NCBI GenBank assembly: GCA_037903475.1
Contig: JBAJFG010000080.1
Span: forward strand, 1 to 64,000
Length of the DNA: 64,000 nucleotides
Source of the DNA: Ancylostoma caninum
Lineage: Eukaryota > Nematoda > Chromadorea > Rhabditida > Ancylostomatidae
Direction: 5' to 3'
Below are positions 20,400 to 31,690 of the stretch, one piece after another; the first letter of the stretch is position 1, and each line of letters starts with the position of its first letter. Position numbers and translations under genes: made by a program. The notes beneath the pieces are model-generated. The model was not told where the DNA came from. It saw only the letters and a program-made list of their open reading frames with translations, and did no database searches.

Positions 20400-20907
20400 G
20401 TCATTAAAGGACATCACATGTTTGGTCATAACAGAAGTGGCCCGAAACCCTTTAAATCAAGATAAGAATCAAAATTTACCACATTTTCGTACATAACTCG
20501 ACGCGTTGAACACAATAATGTAGGTATTTTCCATTTTTGATGGCTGGTTTTCGTCCACAGACTCGCACACAAACACATGAACTTCCAATAAATGATAGGA
20601 ATAGATTATTAGTCACAATTCTCCTGAGCAGAGATCACGTGGAAAGGGTACAAAAAAGAATTTCTGCTGAAGTGTCAATCACTGTCCAGCGAACTTATAG
20701 AACACTTCCGTTCAGAGAAGACTACCAAATGTTTGGAGGATGCTCTAGAAAAAGAAGGAGAAGTCCGAAATGATAAATTGATTACACAAATAGTTGAAAA
20801 GAGCGAACTCGGCTTAAAAAAATCTTGGCAAGACTTATTTTGTGTGGTATTCTTGATAGCTTGCCCAGTATTATATCATTTCTCGCTTTTTATGGTTTGA
20901 GAACAAG
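20400..20907. other. No supported gene
   Basis: Short spacer between the LTR element and the next inverted-repeat element. A basic frame at 20537-20773 lacks any supporting feature. Confidence 0.4.
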
Positions 20908-21543
20908 GCCCATAGTAAAGTGTCATGGCAGTGAGATCAGCTGCCTGCACAACTCGTCGCCGATGGGCGATGATCGCACGCGCGACGACCTTCCAACACT
21001 GAGGAATGGAAGACCATCACCATACTGACGGTGCTGCGAGCACGTATGTGTGGGGCGCTGATTTCATCGCTCTGTAGGGCGATGATCGCCATCTTGGCGA
21101 CTAGATAGTGTGCAGAACGAAGAGAAGCCGAGTGAAGTACTCGGAGCATCTCACTCGGAGTATGGGAATGGTGTGAAGATACGTATGATCAGGTGCTTGA
21201 ATTGCACAGAATGCATCTGAGCCTACGGACTCAGACATGTTCATTTTAGCTCCACAGCACAGAACAAGCTCGAACGTGTACGACTTGTCAGAAGCACAGA
21301 GGTGCTTCTGGTGCTTCTCACAAGTCGTACATGTTCTAGCTTGTTAGCTGCAGTGGTTCACAACTGTCTCACAGCCCCGTATTTGATGTGGGAGTACTTG
21401 AAACACGTACATTTGATCACTTCTCATGTACGGCCCATCCGATTCACCGTGGCGATGATCACTATACTCCTCTCCAACGCGAAGTGCGATCATCGCCCTG
21501 AAGGTGATGTGCGATGATCGCACTGAACACTTTACTACGGGCC
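20908..21543. mobile_element. Inverted-repeat element with GCGATGATCGC motifs and central hairpin
   Basis: Ends match in inverted orientation (GGCCCATAGTAAAGTGT on the left; GGGCCCGTAGTAAAGTGT reading inward from the right). The near-palindromic motif GCGATGATCGC or its complement recurs near 20968, 21080, 21452, 21487 and 21511. The centre is a long hairpin: AACAAGCTCGAACGTGTACG (21265 on) pairs with sequence ending near 21346, with GAAGCAC repeated in the loop. No coding frame. Confidence 0.75.
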
Positions 21544-21718
21544 CAATATTCAAAGAACGAATTCAATTTGTAATAGAGAACTGAATTGAAATGAATTTTA
21601 GTCTGACAACTTAGGACAGTAATATTCTTGAACATTGACAGGACTTTGAAGGACTATTTATATACCGAGTAAAGCTATAGATTGAGCGCTGTAGATGAAG
21701 TGGTGAGGTCGCACCAGT

Positions 21719-22141
21719 GTTTGGGCAGAAACCTGTGATAGAATGCCGATGTGCAAATGTTCTGTGTTCTCAACTTTTAGCCCTTCAAATTCTTGAGATT
21801 TTGGATCTTTCTAGGGGTGCTAGTAAACCTGCTGAAACTGTTGGAAATCGAACTGTTCACGCTGAATTTCTTCCCACTATGAAAGGACGAGGAAACTGGG
21901 AGCGAAAGAGGGTACGGTGCGCAAGACAAGGACGGTGTGCTCGCGGTTTCGCCTGAAAAATCCCCCAGAAGACTTTTTGCCCAGCTCGTCTTTATAGCCA
22001 GTCAAGCGCGTGCACTGCCTATTTTGTGGTGAAGACATAGCATACCCACCTGATCGATGTTCCCAGCATCTTGGCCACCATGACCTACCGCCGGAGCTCA
22101 TCGATGATCCCGATTTCCTGTTGGGTGATTTTGAGTGCTAA
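21719..22141 (+). CDS. Candidate last two exons, zinc-finger-like C terminus
   Basis: Exon A (about 21719-21911) follows CACCAG and ends AGG before a GTACGG donor. It encodes IECRCANVLCSQLLALQIL and a basic end, GRGNWERKR. Exon B (21998-22141) follows a CTTTATAG acceptor in the same phase and encodes PVKRVHCLFCGEDIAYPPDR, then CSQHLGHHDLPPELI, DDPDFLLGDFEC and a stop. The intron would be 86 bases. Exon B contains a C-x2-C-x11-C-x3-H-x3-H pattern, which could bind zinc. No upstream exons were found, because the region before 21700 is an inverted-repeat element. It may be the end of a host gene or of a transposase gene with a C-terminal zinc finger. Family not recognised. Confidence 0.4.
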
Positions 22142-23108
22142 GCCTTTCAGCTTCCTAGACTAAATCTCACATTATTTTTTTGAGCATGAAGATGCATTTT
22201 TGAGCCCAACGCATCAATGCTAGGCTATGCGGGACAAGATTCACTAGCCGCTTAGGCTATGAAGCCTACATAAATTCCTTCGGCGGTGGACTCTGTAGGG
22301 CAAAGTTGTGTCAGCATACTCTGAGGACATCGACTATTCGACGTTTGAAGGTTCGAAGCCTCTGATGATGGTTGGAAGTCTTTGCTAAAGGCTCATTATT
22401 CATCCACCACGGTTGTCAGTTAGCTCGTAGCTTGTTCGCAGTTGCACACGAGTGCTGACAGTCAATCGTGGCCTCCGGCTAATTGTTTCGTCGTCATTTC
22501 AAGAGGTTCACTACCACCTTAGAATTTTCCAGTTCTAGCAGTCATCACGACTGTGCTATGAGTTCTCACCCAGAAAATGACCAAACAGTAACATTTTCTT
22601 TAACAAAAACCGAATTGAGGAATCTTGATTTTACGTTTCTCCTATCTATTTTCATCATTCAAAGCGTATGAAAGGGCTCAGTGTGTAAAAATTCCTTTGT
22701 TAGCTCCACCGTGAACATGTTTTGAGAAACTAAACGCTTTCGAGGAATAAACACTATGGTTCTACTCAGTTCATGCTAAATAACGATGGATGCAGACAAT
22801 TTTTCTCTTCCCGGCTATCTATGAACCTGTTCTTTCAAATCTATCCATCCACGATCCTCCTTCCTTCATTCCTCCGTCAGTCTTCCACTTCTTTCCTCTA
22901 GAAGTCACACGTTCGATTGCAGGTATTGTACGATAATAGTGGCTAGAAGTATCATTTACTCAAGTCCCAAGGGCGTTGAGTCACAGGGTGGCGAAGACAA
23001 AATTTTGCAATGCTGGTCGCGACGCTTCTGATGAGCATCCGTTACGATGAACACTCTCGCTGATTAATTTCTGCGCAGCAGATTCTCGCTTTTCGTGTTT
23101 TGCGCAAA
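22142..23108. other. No supported gene
   Basis: AT-rich sequence with no recognised domain, exon or repeat. Confidence 0.4.
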
Positions 23109-23110
23109 TA

Positions 23111-23485
23111 CAGGGTGGCCGAAAATTATGGGTGCCTTATTTGGCGCTCTTTTTTTTTTATTTTCGACTTCTGTCACGTCCTCGTTCTACATTTTACATA
23201 TTTTGGAAATGCCACAAAATCTTCTTTCTTTTGACTTATAGATCAGTTGGATTTCGTGAGTCATGTGAGCGTGCCCGCACCGCGAATCCATTGTAGCCCT
23301 CTCGGAGTCTGGAGAGTCCGCTGCAACAATACAAAGAGAACTTCAAAACTCTTTTGCGAACAGCGCAGAAAATCATCAAGCTATGGAATGCTGAAGGAAA
23401 TATCAAAATCAAAGCAAAACCGGGCCGTCCCTGATCGGTGAACATGAGGAGGATTCTTGCAATCATTTGAAAGAGGATCATCTAA
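23111..23485 (+). mobile_element. 5' fragment of a Tc1/mariner-type element
   Basis: Begins at TA with CAGGGTGGCCGAAAATTA, the same end as the element at 36155-37396. About 200 bases in, a decayed N-terminal DNA-binding region can be read (KIIKLWNAEGNIKIKAKPGR after RTVQ), interrupted by stops. The fragment ends near 23485, just before the next element, and has no 3' end. Confidence 0.7.
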
Positions 23486-23508
23486 AATGAAGGAGCCTGT
23501 GCAACCAA

Positions 23509-24431
23509 CCCAGACAAACTTTCGGAACTTCCGCGGAGCTTGCCGATTTTCGGAACTTCCGCGGAGCCTGATTTACTACTGGAGCTCGATTTTCGGAACC
23601 TCCGCGGAAATATGACGTCACTCGTCGATTTTTTCGGATGTTCCGCGCAGGTTCCGCGCAAGTTCCGAATGGAGACGCAGAGAAAAAAGTAGCTTCGGAA
23701 CTTCCGCGGAGCTTGACACTTTTCGGAACTTCCGCGGAGCTTCGAGAGAGATGGAATGATCCAAGAAACTAACACATCAAATGACATGTTTTCGTCCAAT
23801 TTTTATAGTGATATGTTCTTGATTAACCTCGGCTAGCCAAATAAGAAGTCGTGTGGAATACGAAAATTTTTACGCTATTTTTTTCCTCGAAATTCACTTC
23901 GGGATGCCCCAATACAAACATATTTAATGTCGAATTTCGGGTAAAACTCGTGTCAGATAAATGTACGCCTGGGATTATTCCCATAAATACGAAAATTTGA
24001 CAGATTTTTACCAAAGAGGAATTTTTCCATGTTATCATTGATTTTGAAACCTGACGCAGATACGTACCACAGTCAGAGGGCAGACCTGCTTGAAGCTTAT
24101 CTTCAGATAACATAGTTACTACATGCGCAATTAGTGCTACGTGGTGGAATGATCTGTGGTGGGACTCATGATCCCACGATTTTTGGCATCGGGAGGCCTG
24201 GAGGTGTTCATCACTCCGTGTCGGCCCATTTTACCTTATTACTCGAATTATGATTGACTCTATAATGCACGAATTACGTCACTCCTGTTCGATTTCGGAA
24301 CTTCCGCGGAGCTAGTTCGGAACTTCCGCGGAGCCAGTTCGGAACTTCCGCGGAGCTTATTCGGAACTTCCGTCGGGTCACCCGCGCAAGTTCCGAACAA
24401 GCTCCGCGGAAGTTCCGAAAGTTTGTCTGGG
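23509..24431. mobile_element. 923-bp inverted-repeat element built on GGAACTTCCGCGGAGC
   Basis: Terminal repeats of 34 bases match exactly or nearly so: CCCAGACAAACTTTCGGAAC at the left, continuing TTCCGCGGAGCTTG, and the same reading inward from 24431. The core TTCGGAACTTCCGCGGAGC recurs about ten times near both ends in direct and inverted form. The middle (23780-24260) is AT-rich and unrelated. No transposase frame. The core contains the perfect palindrome CTTCCGCGGAAG in one copy. Confidence 0.85.
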
Positions 24432-25079
24432 AAGATGGCCAAAGCTCCACACCTTCAGCATTCAGCATGCAGAACGCCCGTGTCTCTGCCCAAGGGAGCC
24501 GCGCCGCGGTCTCGACCCTTGTCTGCGTGCATTTGAAACTTCCTATACGTAGCGTAACTCTCCAGAAGCTCGATGCAATGCAAAATGAATGTCACATTTG
24601 ATATCAGCATGTTGTGATGTAAGTAACAACTTTCCGAAGCTCTGCCAGGAACTAGGGAAGATGGCTATCTACAGTTTCGAGTCTTGCGTATGAAAATTAG
24701 ACTTCGTATTCGTAAGCGCACCGAATTTATACCTTATACAGCAATCTCTTCAAATGTCAAGCACAAATCCACGTTGGTCCGACGTGGTTAAGATACAAAG
24801 CGGGCATTATCGTCAATGTGTTGATGCCAGGATAGGCCTCAGAAGAACGCCTAGGAACTCCACATCAGTACCTCCATCCTATAGCAGAACGAGCAGAGAG
24901 AGAGGATCTTTGATTTTATCATGACTACGAAGATATTCATGGTAACTTACAACTCAGAAGCCAACCTTCCTAAATGTGAGAGTCGTCCAGTGCACAACAC
25001 CACAACGAAATTGACAGCAGCATTGTCAGTCAAGGGCTTTCCTGACTTGTTTCGTTATTGTTCTATAATTCTACTCAGG
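24432..25079. other. No supported gene; possible LINE 5' relic
   Basis: Nothing firm. A short frame at 24921-25050 could belong to the LINE that follows, but no motif supports this. Confidence 0.3.
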
Positions 25080-26240
25080 ATCGGACTATCGTCTCGTTTG
25101 CGCAAGACTCTCCTTCCCGCGCAAACGGAAAAAAGCCTCGAAAAGAAGAGAAATTCCAAATCTCTCATTAATTGAGATCCCTTCACTTTGTTAACCGGCT
25201 TTTGGGGATATGCCGTTGTCAACAACATTGACGAGGAGTACGATAGGCTCATTCAACTTCTCCATGATAACACTAAGAAAACTGAAGGTTTCAGAAGCAC
25301 CAAGAGGAGACTGTGACAGGAGACCCTAGAGCTGATACGCAATCGTGGAGCTGAGTGCGAAGGCTAGAATAGAATAACATGGAAGTGCAAGTTGATGGTC
25401 TTTCACTTGACCCTATTCGCTTTGCTGACGACATCGTCCTCATGACCAGTGAATCGGAGTGGATGCTGGCAGACTTCGATGACACGTGTGAAAAGAATGG
25501 TTCCCAATTCTGGTCTCTGAATCTGACGAAGACGATGTTCGGAAACGGATGGGATGCCCAATTCTCACTAAAGCAAAGACCACATCTGAGTGCCTCATTT
25601 GCGTGTTTATTTAGTTTAGTTTTGTTTATTTAGTTCGGGAATTCAACAAAAGGGGCGACTTCTCTCCAGAGCTGGGCGGGAGGAAACGAGCGGCTTGGGG
25701 AGCTTACAAGAGCATCGAGGACGTAGTGAAGAAGACTAGGAGCATCATGCTCCATGCTCACTTCTTCAGCACAACGGTTCTCCCTCTTTAGCGAACTTCT
25801 TAGGAACCTAGGTGGTACGTGACTAGGATAAGAATGCGGTAAGTGCCGTTGTACGCCTCATCGAGAAGGTGATGTAGGAGTAACAGCCCCAATGCAAGTG
25901 AGTGCTGGAATGCGGAGTTCCACACTAAGCCAACAGTCGAAGATTAGGGATACTACCGCTTATGACAAGTTGACTAAGATCAATAAGGTCAGTCACATTG
26001 TACTTCTTAACGACAACCTTTGGACGAGAGCCGTCAGCGGTCGTACTCCACGGAATGTTAGACGCACAACATGAAGACCACCGACCCAATGGTCAGACTT
26101 CTTCACTAAGCCGATCAAATAAAGATACAATGCTCAAGGTTTTTTCGAACGGTCATAATCCACTAGACAACTCTGATGCGCGTGTCTCCGTTCAATGGCT
26201 TGCAGCTGGGATCAACCGCAAATCGTTCAGGTACAAGTGA
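25080..26240 (+). mobile_element. Degenerate RTE-type LINE fragment
   Basis: Plus-strand frames preserve the order of an RTE LINE. First comes a stretch after the endonuclease (DYRLVCARLSFPRKRKKAS, near 25085), then NNIDEEYDRLIQLLHDNTKK (about 25220), then, after a deletion, the reverse transcriptase core RFADDIVLMTSESEWMLADF (25408-25490). Then come LGGRKRAAWGAYKSIEDVVK (near 25670) and SQQSKIRDTTAY, LLNDNLWTRAVSGRTPRNV, PPTQWSDFFTK (25925-26110). Several stops, frameshifts and an AT-rich insertion at 25590-25650 show it is dead. Most of the endonuclease and the first half of the RT are missing. Confidence 0.8.
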
Positions 26241-27837
26241 ACAATTTACCTTTCTTGCTTAAAGGATCATATTTACGCTCAGCTTCGAACTTAACATTTG
26301 CTTTGAGTGATGGTTGTCTGTAGGCGTCACGTCAAATCACTCCACCTTTTTTGAAGTATACTATCTTGGCATAAGTGATATTGCTTCTCACCCTTGTCAT
26401 TTTCTGCGAATTCATACGTGCATCATGTTCCGTAAGAGTGGAGGAAAAACCCACTGCCTCATTGATGGAATGTCAGCGAAGCGCTACCTAGTAAAAGCCT
26501 ATTGTTTTGAAATGATAAGAAGCTTGACGTTACGGTAGCTAATACAGAACTCCGAGGCGCTGTGGAAAAGCGACGTCGATTCGTTCCAAATAGATTTCCG
26601 TAAGTACTCGGAGAGAGGCGCGAAAAATACATCGCGACACAGTTTTGCTTTGATGCTTTGCAAGTTGAAGCCGCTTTCTAATGCTGTGTTGCAGACTGAT
26701 GAATAATGCCACCGCTGCGAACTCCTGATCTCTTGATCATGGAGAAGTTCCCGAAAAATAGAGGAATATGTTCTCGAGAATCACTAAACGCTTGGGCAAT
26801 GGCGGAACATTAAGCTCATATTAGTTGTTCAGGTGTGAAGTTCCGTTAATCAAAAAAAGCCATTCTTATGGCATGCTAGATAAGGTGATTGTTTGTAGGT
26901 TACTGCAACATCAGTTAGTGATAAAACTACGGAATAATATCTGCATTGTGGACTTAGTTGTTTGGTTTGGTCGGATGTTGTAGGGAGATACCCTCAACGT
27001 TGTAGAAAAAGTTTATTAGGCTGAACGTTTGACCTCGATGACCACTCAATGGCGGTAGTCGCGAGGAACGGTGGGGTGATTGATGCGGGGCGATAATTGG
27101 AGCTGACGAGCCGTAGATATTAAGAGTGGCTAAAGCTGGGTAGCCCAGCATTTTACAGGAGCTGTCAGAGGTAGATGATATAACAGTGGATCATGCTAGG
27201 GTTCAATTTGTGTAACCATCTACCTAATTTGGAGGGTCTGGCGTATAGGATAAGCTGACGAAAATATTTGTCGCAAACAATAACAATGGGTTACAAAGGA
27301 ACGGAACTGAACACCTTTTTTCATAGTGCATTAAAATTCTGAAACTGCAACTAAGCCATTAATTGCAACGTACTCAAATAAATTGATAGTCCAGCAAATC
27401 TCAAAACTTGTCTTTCTTCGAAATAGACGTTCCCAGTGCAGCTTTCGGAGAGTCCAAATTTTGCGAGATACAGAGCAGGCTCTACGCTCAGGACTGATCA
27501 CGTAGAGACCGATGACCCATTGGATTCATATGCATGATCGTTTATGAAATCGTGCAATGGCCGCTACATCTGTCGCAAACCATTTTTAACCATAGAAAGA
27601 AGCCGAGTTGTGCCACAGGCGCCACCTGTATTCTTTAAATGTTCTTACCATAAGGAACTAGAGGGAACTACAAGTCGCTCAAAGTTATGCTGCCACCCCA
27701 GACTATCACTAATTAGCTGTGAAGTGCTTTAGCAACGATTCTGATTCTGCGCTTGGAGTTCACTCTGTAATTCATTAACTTAGCCATGTCGTTTTGTGTG
27801 TATCCTAATACAGCTTACCACCAAGTATAGGGCATTC
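26241..27837. other. No supported gene
   Basis: AT-rich, no splice-site pairs with open frames and no clear repeat ends. Confidence 0.4.
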
Positions 27838-27975
27838 GGAAAGGAGTCGGTACTGGTGCATTCACGGACTCGAGGTCAGTGGTGCGATTGTGCACTATCA
27901 AGCATGCTTGATATTGATTGAAAATGGCCGCGTATCAGTCCATGATCCTTCCACCAATACCGACTGCCGGTTGAA
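27838..27975. repeat. Dispersed repeat shared with 61.7 kb
   Basis: The stretch with GGTGCGATTGTGCACTATCA and TCCATGATCCTTCCACCA is about 75-80 percent similar to 61657-61746 inside intron 2 of the PP2C gene. Same orientation. Confidence 0.65.
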
Positions 27976-28089
27976 TGGGCTGTAGAGCCGCTTGCAAGTG
28001 GATTCGATCATTAGGTGATAAGGACTGGAAAAATCGGTTCAGCATCTATTCGCAGTTGTTCCTGCTTTCGTGTAGAATGTGTTGAAGAG

Positions 28090-28330
28090 GTAGAACCCAA
28101 GGAAGTTTTCGTCAACGAAACTTGGGCGTAATTTCAGGTTTTCGACCTTCTAGAGCACGATGACAGCGAGTGGACAGTTCCATCGGAGCTTACTAAAGTA
28201 AGGTTTTACATGCTACCTATAAGCTCGCTGCATTAGGATAGGTTGGTCGAACTTCACGAGTGGGGTCAGGCAAAGAAAATCAACAACGCCACCTTCATAG
28301 CCATCGGAACGCATTTAGGTTTTTCCCAAT
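28090..28330 (+). pseudogene. Coding-like relic similar to 30.2 kb
   Basis: A decayed plus-strand frame reads QDRLVELHEWGQAKKINN then ATFIAI. The segment at 30214-30360 gives a related frame. The shared protein-level pattern suggests two relics of the same element protein. Family not recognised. Confidence 0.35.
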
Positions 28331-28379
28331 GTTGCAGATTTACTTAGCGGAAAAAGGCGAAAATGAGAACAAAACAAGC

Positions 28380-28510
28380 TTTCCGTAAAACAAACATTTC
28401 AGCTGAGAAAAAAAACAAGAAAAAGAAGAAAAGAAGAGAAAAAAAGAAAAAATAGCATTTCTATGCTAAAAATAAGACCAAAACTTCAGGAATAAAAATA
28501 AAAAGACAAT
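28380..28510. repeat. A-rich low-complexity tract
   Basis: Dominated by A with interspersed G (AAAGAAGAAAAGAAGAG-like). Confidence 0.85.
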
Positions 28511-28773
28511 CAAAGAATGTGAAAGTTCCGTTTTGCCTTACATTTTTTCATCTGGAACTACTGCCTTACTCCTCTTCAAACTTTGCCCATGGATCTTTGC
28601 AAGGTTCGTGGCGATCCCACTACGAATGACTTTCACAATTTCAGGCATGGTTGCTTCAGTGGGACGAGCTCTATCCTTTTTGCCCTAGTTGATTCCGAGC
28701 TCTGAATCTTTTCGGCGTATCATGAATCGTTGCTCAAAGCTCCAGAGGAATGGAGAGGGGGAGGAGAGGGGGA

Positions 28774-28784
28774 GGGGGGGGGGG
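28774..28784. repeat. Poly-G tract, 11 G
   Basis: Lies within a longer G-rich block (GAGGGGGAGGAGAGGGGGA) at 28752-28784 with several G runs, so it is a good G-quadruplex candidate. Confidence 0.9.
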
Positions 28785-30098
28785 CACACGAGTAATTTTC
28801 GCCCATTTTGTACAACTTTCAAACAGCTATGGAACAATTTTGACTTTTCTTGGATTCACCGCAACTTCCGCTCTCGGCAGAATTTTTCATAAATATATGC
28901 ATACTGTAGCTCGGATATTGCTGCTGCTATTGATAGTGTTTTTAGACGTTGATTACATTATCTTTTTCTTGAAGATCTATTGTTTTCCCTTGAATCGTTT
29001 TCATCTGCGGAGCTTGTCCTTGATTCTCTTAGTTGTTTGTACTAGTGTTGCTACTATCTTGTGCCAAGCATTTTGGACACTGGTACATGTAACGATTCAT
29101 TACTTGCACTTTTCTGCCATGTAAAGTATTGATGCACAGGTTAACCGAATCTTGTTCTCCCAGAGATGTTCGACTGTTACGGCATGAAAACGTGTGGAGT
29201 TCTCCACAGAACCTCCCACTAACTCGAAAGACTCTTTTCTCTTCTTCCACATCCTTTTTTGCTACAATGCTTCCTCATATCTTTGCTTAAATTAACTTTT
29301 CCCAGACATTGTAGCAGGCTCCATTTTGAAAGACGTCATTGGCGAAAAACCTCCCGCTGCATTTGCTCAGAAATCTGTCAAAACAGTACCTGCAGCCTCC
29401 GACTACGAACTCAACCGTGCAGTAATCGTATGCAATCACTCACAAGGGGTACGCTAATCCTGTGGTAGAGCCGATTCTGACAATCTTTAGGTAGAGCATG
29501 CTACCTTTCCGGTCAGGTTTCCATCAGGTAAAAAATTTATAGCTAGCCTCGCAAATGAGCTGTAGGTCTCTCCATTGAGAATTTCATGTGAAACAACGTA
29601 CTGCAGCAACACCAGTTAAAGAACTTGATCGAGTTCTATGAAGAGATGTGAAGGGTTATGAATATTTCTTATTCATTTTCATTCCACTTGTTAAAACAAC
29701 ATACTCCATTTCATCAAAAAGCTCGAAGTTCTCGGGATTGTCTGTTTATTTTAGCTCTAGCACATCAAAGTGTAAGCTGAACTGCTACTCACATGATCAC
29801 TCTCACAGGCAGCTTGCACAACAATTCTCAACATGGAGTTGAAATGGTTATAGTGAAATTCAGCGTCGGCGTATCACTGATATAAAACGAACACAAAGAA
29901 TTATGACCAACCTACAATAATTCCAGTCACCATCGCGCACAGGGCAGTCTTATGTGCAGGAGAGGAGCGTGCACAAGATATCCATGGTCAGTATTTTTTA
30001 GCCATGTGCGTGCCAGAACATCCAGGTCCTAGAGAACGTCTTCAGCCTTGTAAACGGTTGCTAGAAAATCACAGTAATAACCATAGCATACTGCCATC
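28785..30098. other. No supported gene
   Basis: A 100-residue frame at 28750-29124 is hydrophobic and T-rich, without splice or domain support. At 30099-30119 TTAAAGCGCAGCACCCACG resembles one end of the TTAAAGGCAG element group, but no partner was found. Confidence 0.35.
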
Positions 30099-30213
30099 TT
30101 AAAGCGCAGCACCCACGAGAGACTTTGTCGCTCAGATTTTAGCGCGATCGTGGGTTTCTGACTATGAAGAACATGGATAATATGGTCAATTTCGTCAGAA
30201 CTCATGTTAAAAT

Positions 30214-30412
30214 GGTTTTTGCATGCTACCAGTTTGCTGCATTACAGCAAGATGGCCGAGTTATGCGGGTGGAGTAGATCAAGAAAGTCAATGACGCTGC
30301 CTTTATTGCTAACGAGTTTCCTGACGCAACTGGATATTCGACCAATTTTTCAGCATTTCTGAAAGAGAAGAAGCACAAACGAATAGAAAATAGAAAGTTC
30401 ACTACAGGGAGA
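30214..30412 (+). pseudogene. Coding-like relic similar to 28.2 kb
   Basis: A plus-strand frame near 30235-30400 reads YQFAALQQDGRVMRVE, a stop, IKKVNDAAFIANEFPDATG, then SAFLKEKKHKRI. It aligns with 28200-28320 (QDRLVELHEWGQAKKINN). It lies just before the inverted-repeat element at 30419. Unknown family. Confidence 0.35.
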
Positions 30413-30418
30413 TACAAT

Positions 30419-30680
30419 GGGCGTCAATGGCGGTGGCCCATCCGTGGCCTTGAGTAGTACGCCGCGCAACCGCGCCGCATGCGCCGCAAACGATGATTTC
30501 TGCTGTTATTATGCTATATATAGCAGCTTTTCCACCCGATTTGCAGTACCTTTCACCAAATCGAGAAGAAAATGACTACAAATAGCATTCCAGCAGCAGA
30601 CGACGCCGATCCCCGCTCGAGCTGCGCAGTCCCGCTGCGTCCTTCTCAAGGCCGCGGATGGGCCACCGCCATTGACGTCC
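30419..30680. mobile_element. 262-bp inverted-repeat element, GC-rich arms
   Basis: Terminal repeats GGGCGTCAATGGCGGTGGCC and GGACGTCAATGGCGGTGGCC read inward and extend to about 36 bases (CATCCGTGGCCTTGAG). Arms are rich in GCCGC, and the centre is AT-rich with TATATATAGC. Related sequences lie at 50325-50475 and 58450-58700. Confidence 0.85.
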
Positions 30681-30972
30681 ACCGTACCTCATAAAAAGAA
30701 ACAAAATTCATGGTTGAGTGCAAAGAGCTGAGAAAACAGAAATTCGCACCATACTTGGAAATTCGAAAGGTTTCGGAGAAAGGAGCAATCATACGGTCTA
30801 GTAACAAGTAAAAGTACGCAAATGGGAGAAGCAGATCATCACAATTTGAAATTTCTCGAAAGGCGCATTCAAAGCAAACGTTATCTTTGGAAAACTGAGT
30901 GACTGTGGCAGAAATCAGCTGATTCGGATCCCGGAACATCTCATCCGCGGATACCCGGATACCAAGTCTAAC

Positions 30973-31326
30973 TTGTTATATCCTGGGAACGCTGATGCTT
31001 TCCAGGGTGCAACTTGCGTAGAATTACTCGGACTATCGTACAGACTCCAAAACATTCAAAATGCCGGACATTGGGTGCTTAACCTGTCATGTCATATGAA
31101 TACATCGGCTAAACTAGTCGCTCACTGGGTTCGCATGCATAAACATTTGACAAGTAAAAGATGGGAGAGCTCGATAACCCCACTAAGAAAGCATAGAAAG
31201 GAAGACCATGACGGAGCTGATTTCGATATTCGATGCACTATCTTGCCGCTTGAGACTGCAATTTTTTCTAGGAAATTGATTGAAGCATTTTCGATTCTCG
31301 CACATGCCACAGGTCAAAAGCGGAAA
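30973..31326 (+). pseudogene. Possible GIY-YIG endonuclease tail of a Penelope-like element
   Basis: A 118-codon frame ends with TPLRKHRKEDHDGADFDIRC, then TILPLETAIFSRKLIEAFSI. This resembles the last part of GIY-YIG endonuclease regions in Penelope-like retroelements, where a histidine-bearing helix precedes an R-K-x-L-E-A-F motif. The expected GIY and YIG motifs upstream are not readable, and no reverse transcriptase was found nearby. It is a fragment at best. The assignment rests on family memory, not a search. Confidence 0.4.
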
Positions 31327-31603
31327 TGAGCAGACACCTATAACAAGTGATATTATACTATTTCCATCGTTATGCAAGCTCTGCGATCGTCACGATACTG
31401 GTGCAAGACTTATAATACCAAGGCTTCATCATGCAGTGTCCATTTCTTGCGGGTAATTTCTGTTTCGGTGGCATTCCTTTCCGATATATTGGTGAACACG
31501 TGGTGGATTCGTCCGTCAACTGGATACTTAGAATTGTCGGGCTAGGATGAATTAAAAGAATATGTGTTGAGGAGGTCTTTGGTGGTTTAGAACGGAAATG
31601 TTG

Positions 31604-31690
31604 AGTTGTCCCAAAAATAATGGCCGTTTTGGAGGTGCGTATTCCAAGATGCGTAACTCAGCTTGAACTTAAGATTTCCCTTAGCAATGA
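31604..31690 (-). mobile_element. Mariner-like terminal fragment
   Basis: TTGAGTTGTCCCAAAAATAA, TGGCCGTTTTGG and ATGCGTAACTCA resemble the right end of the 3.1-4.4 kb mariner (read on the minus strand there). Only the end is recognisable. The adjacent 31.7-32.1 kb shows no reliable transposase. Confidence 0.45.
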
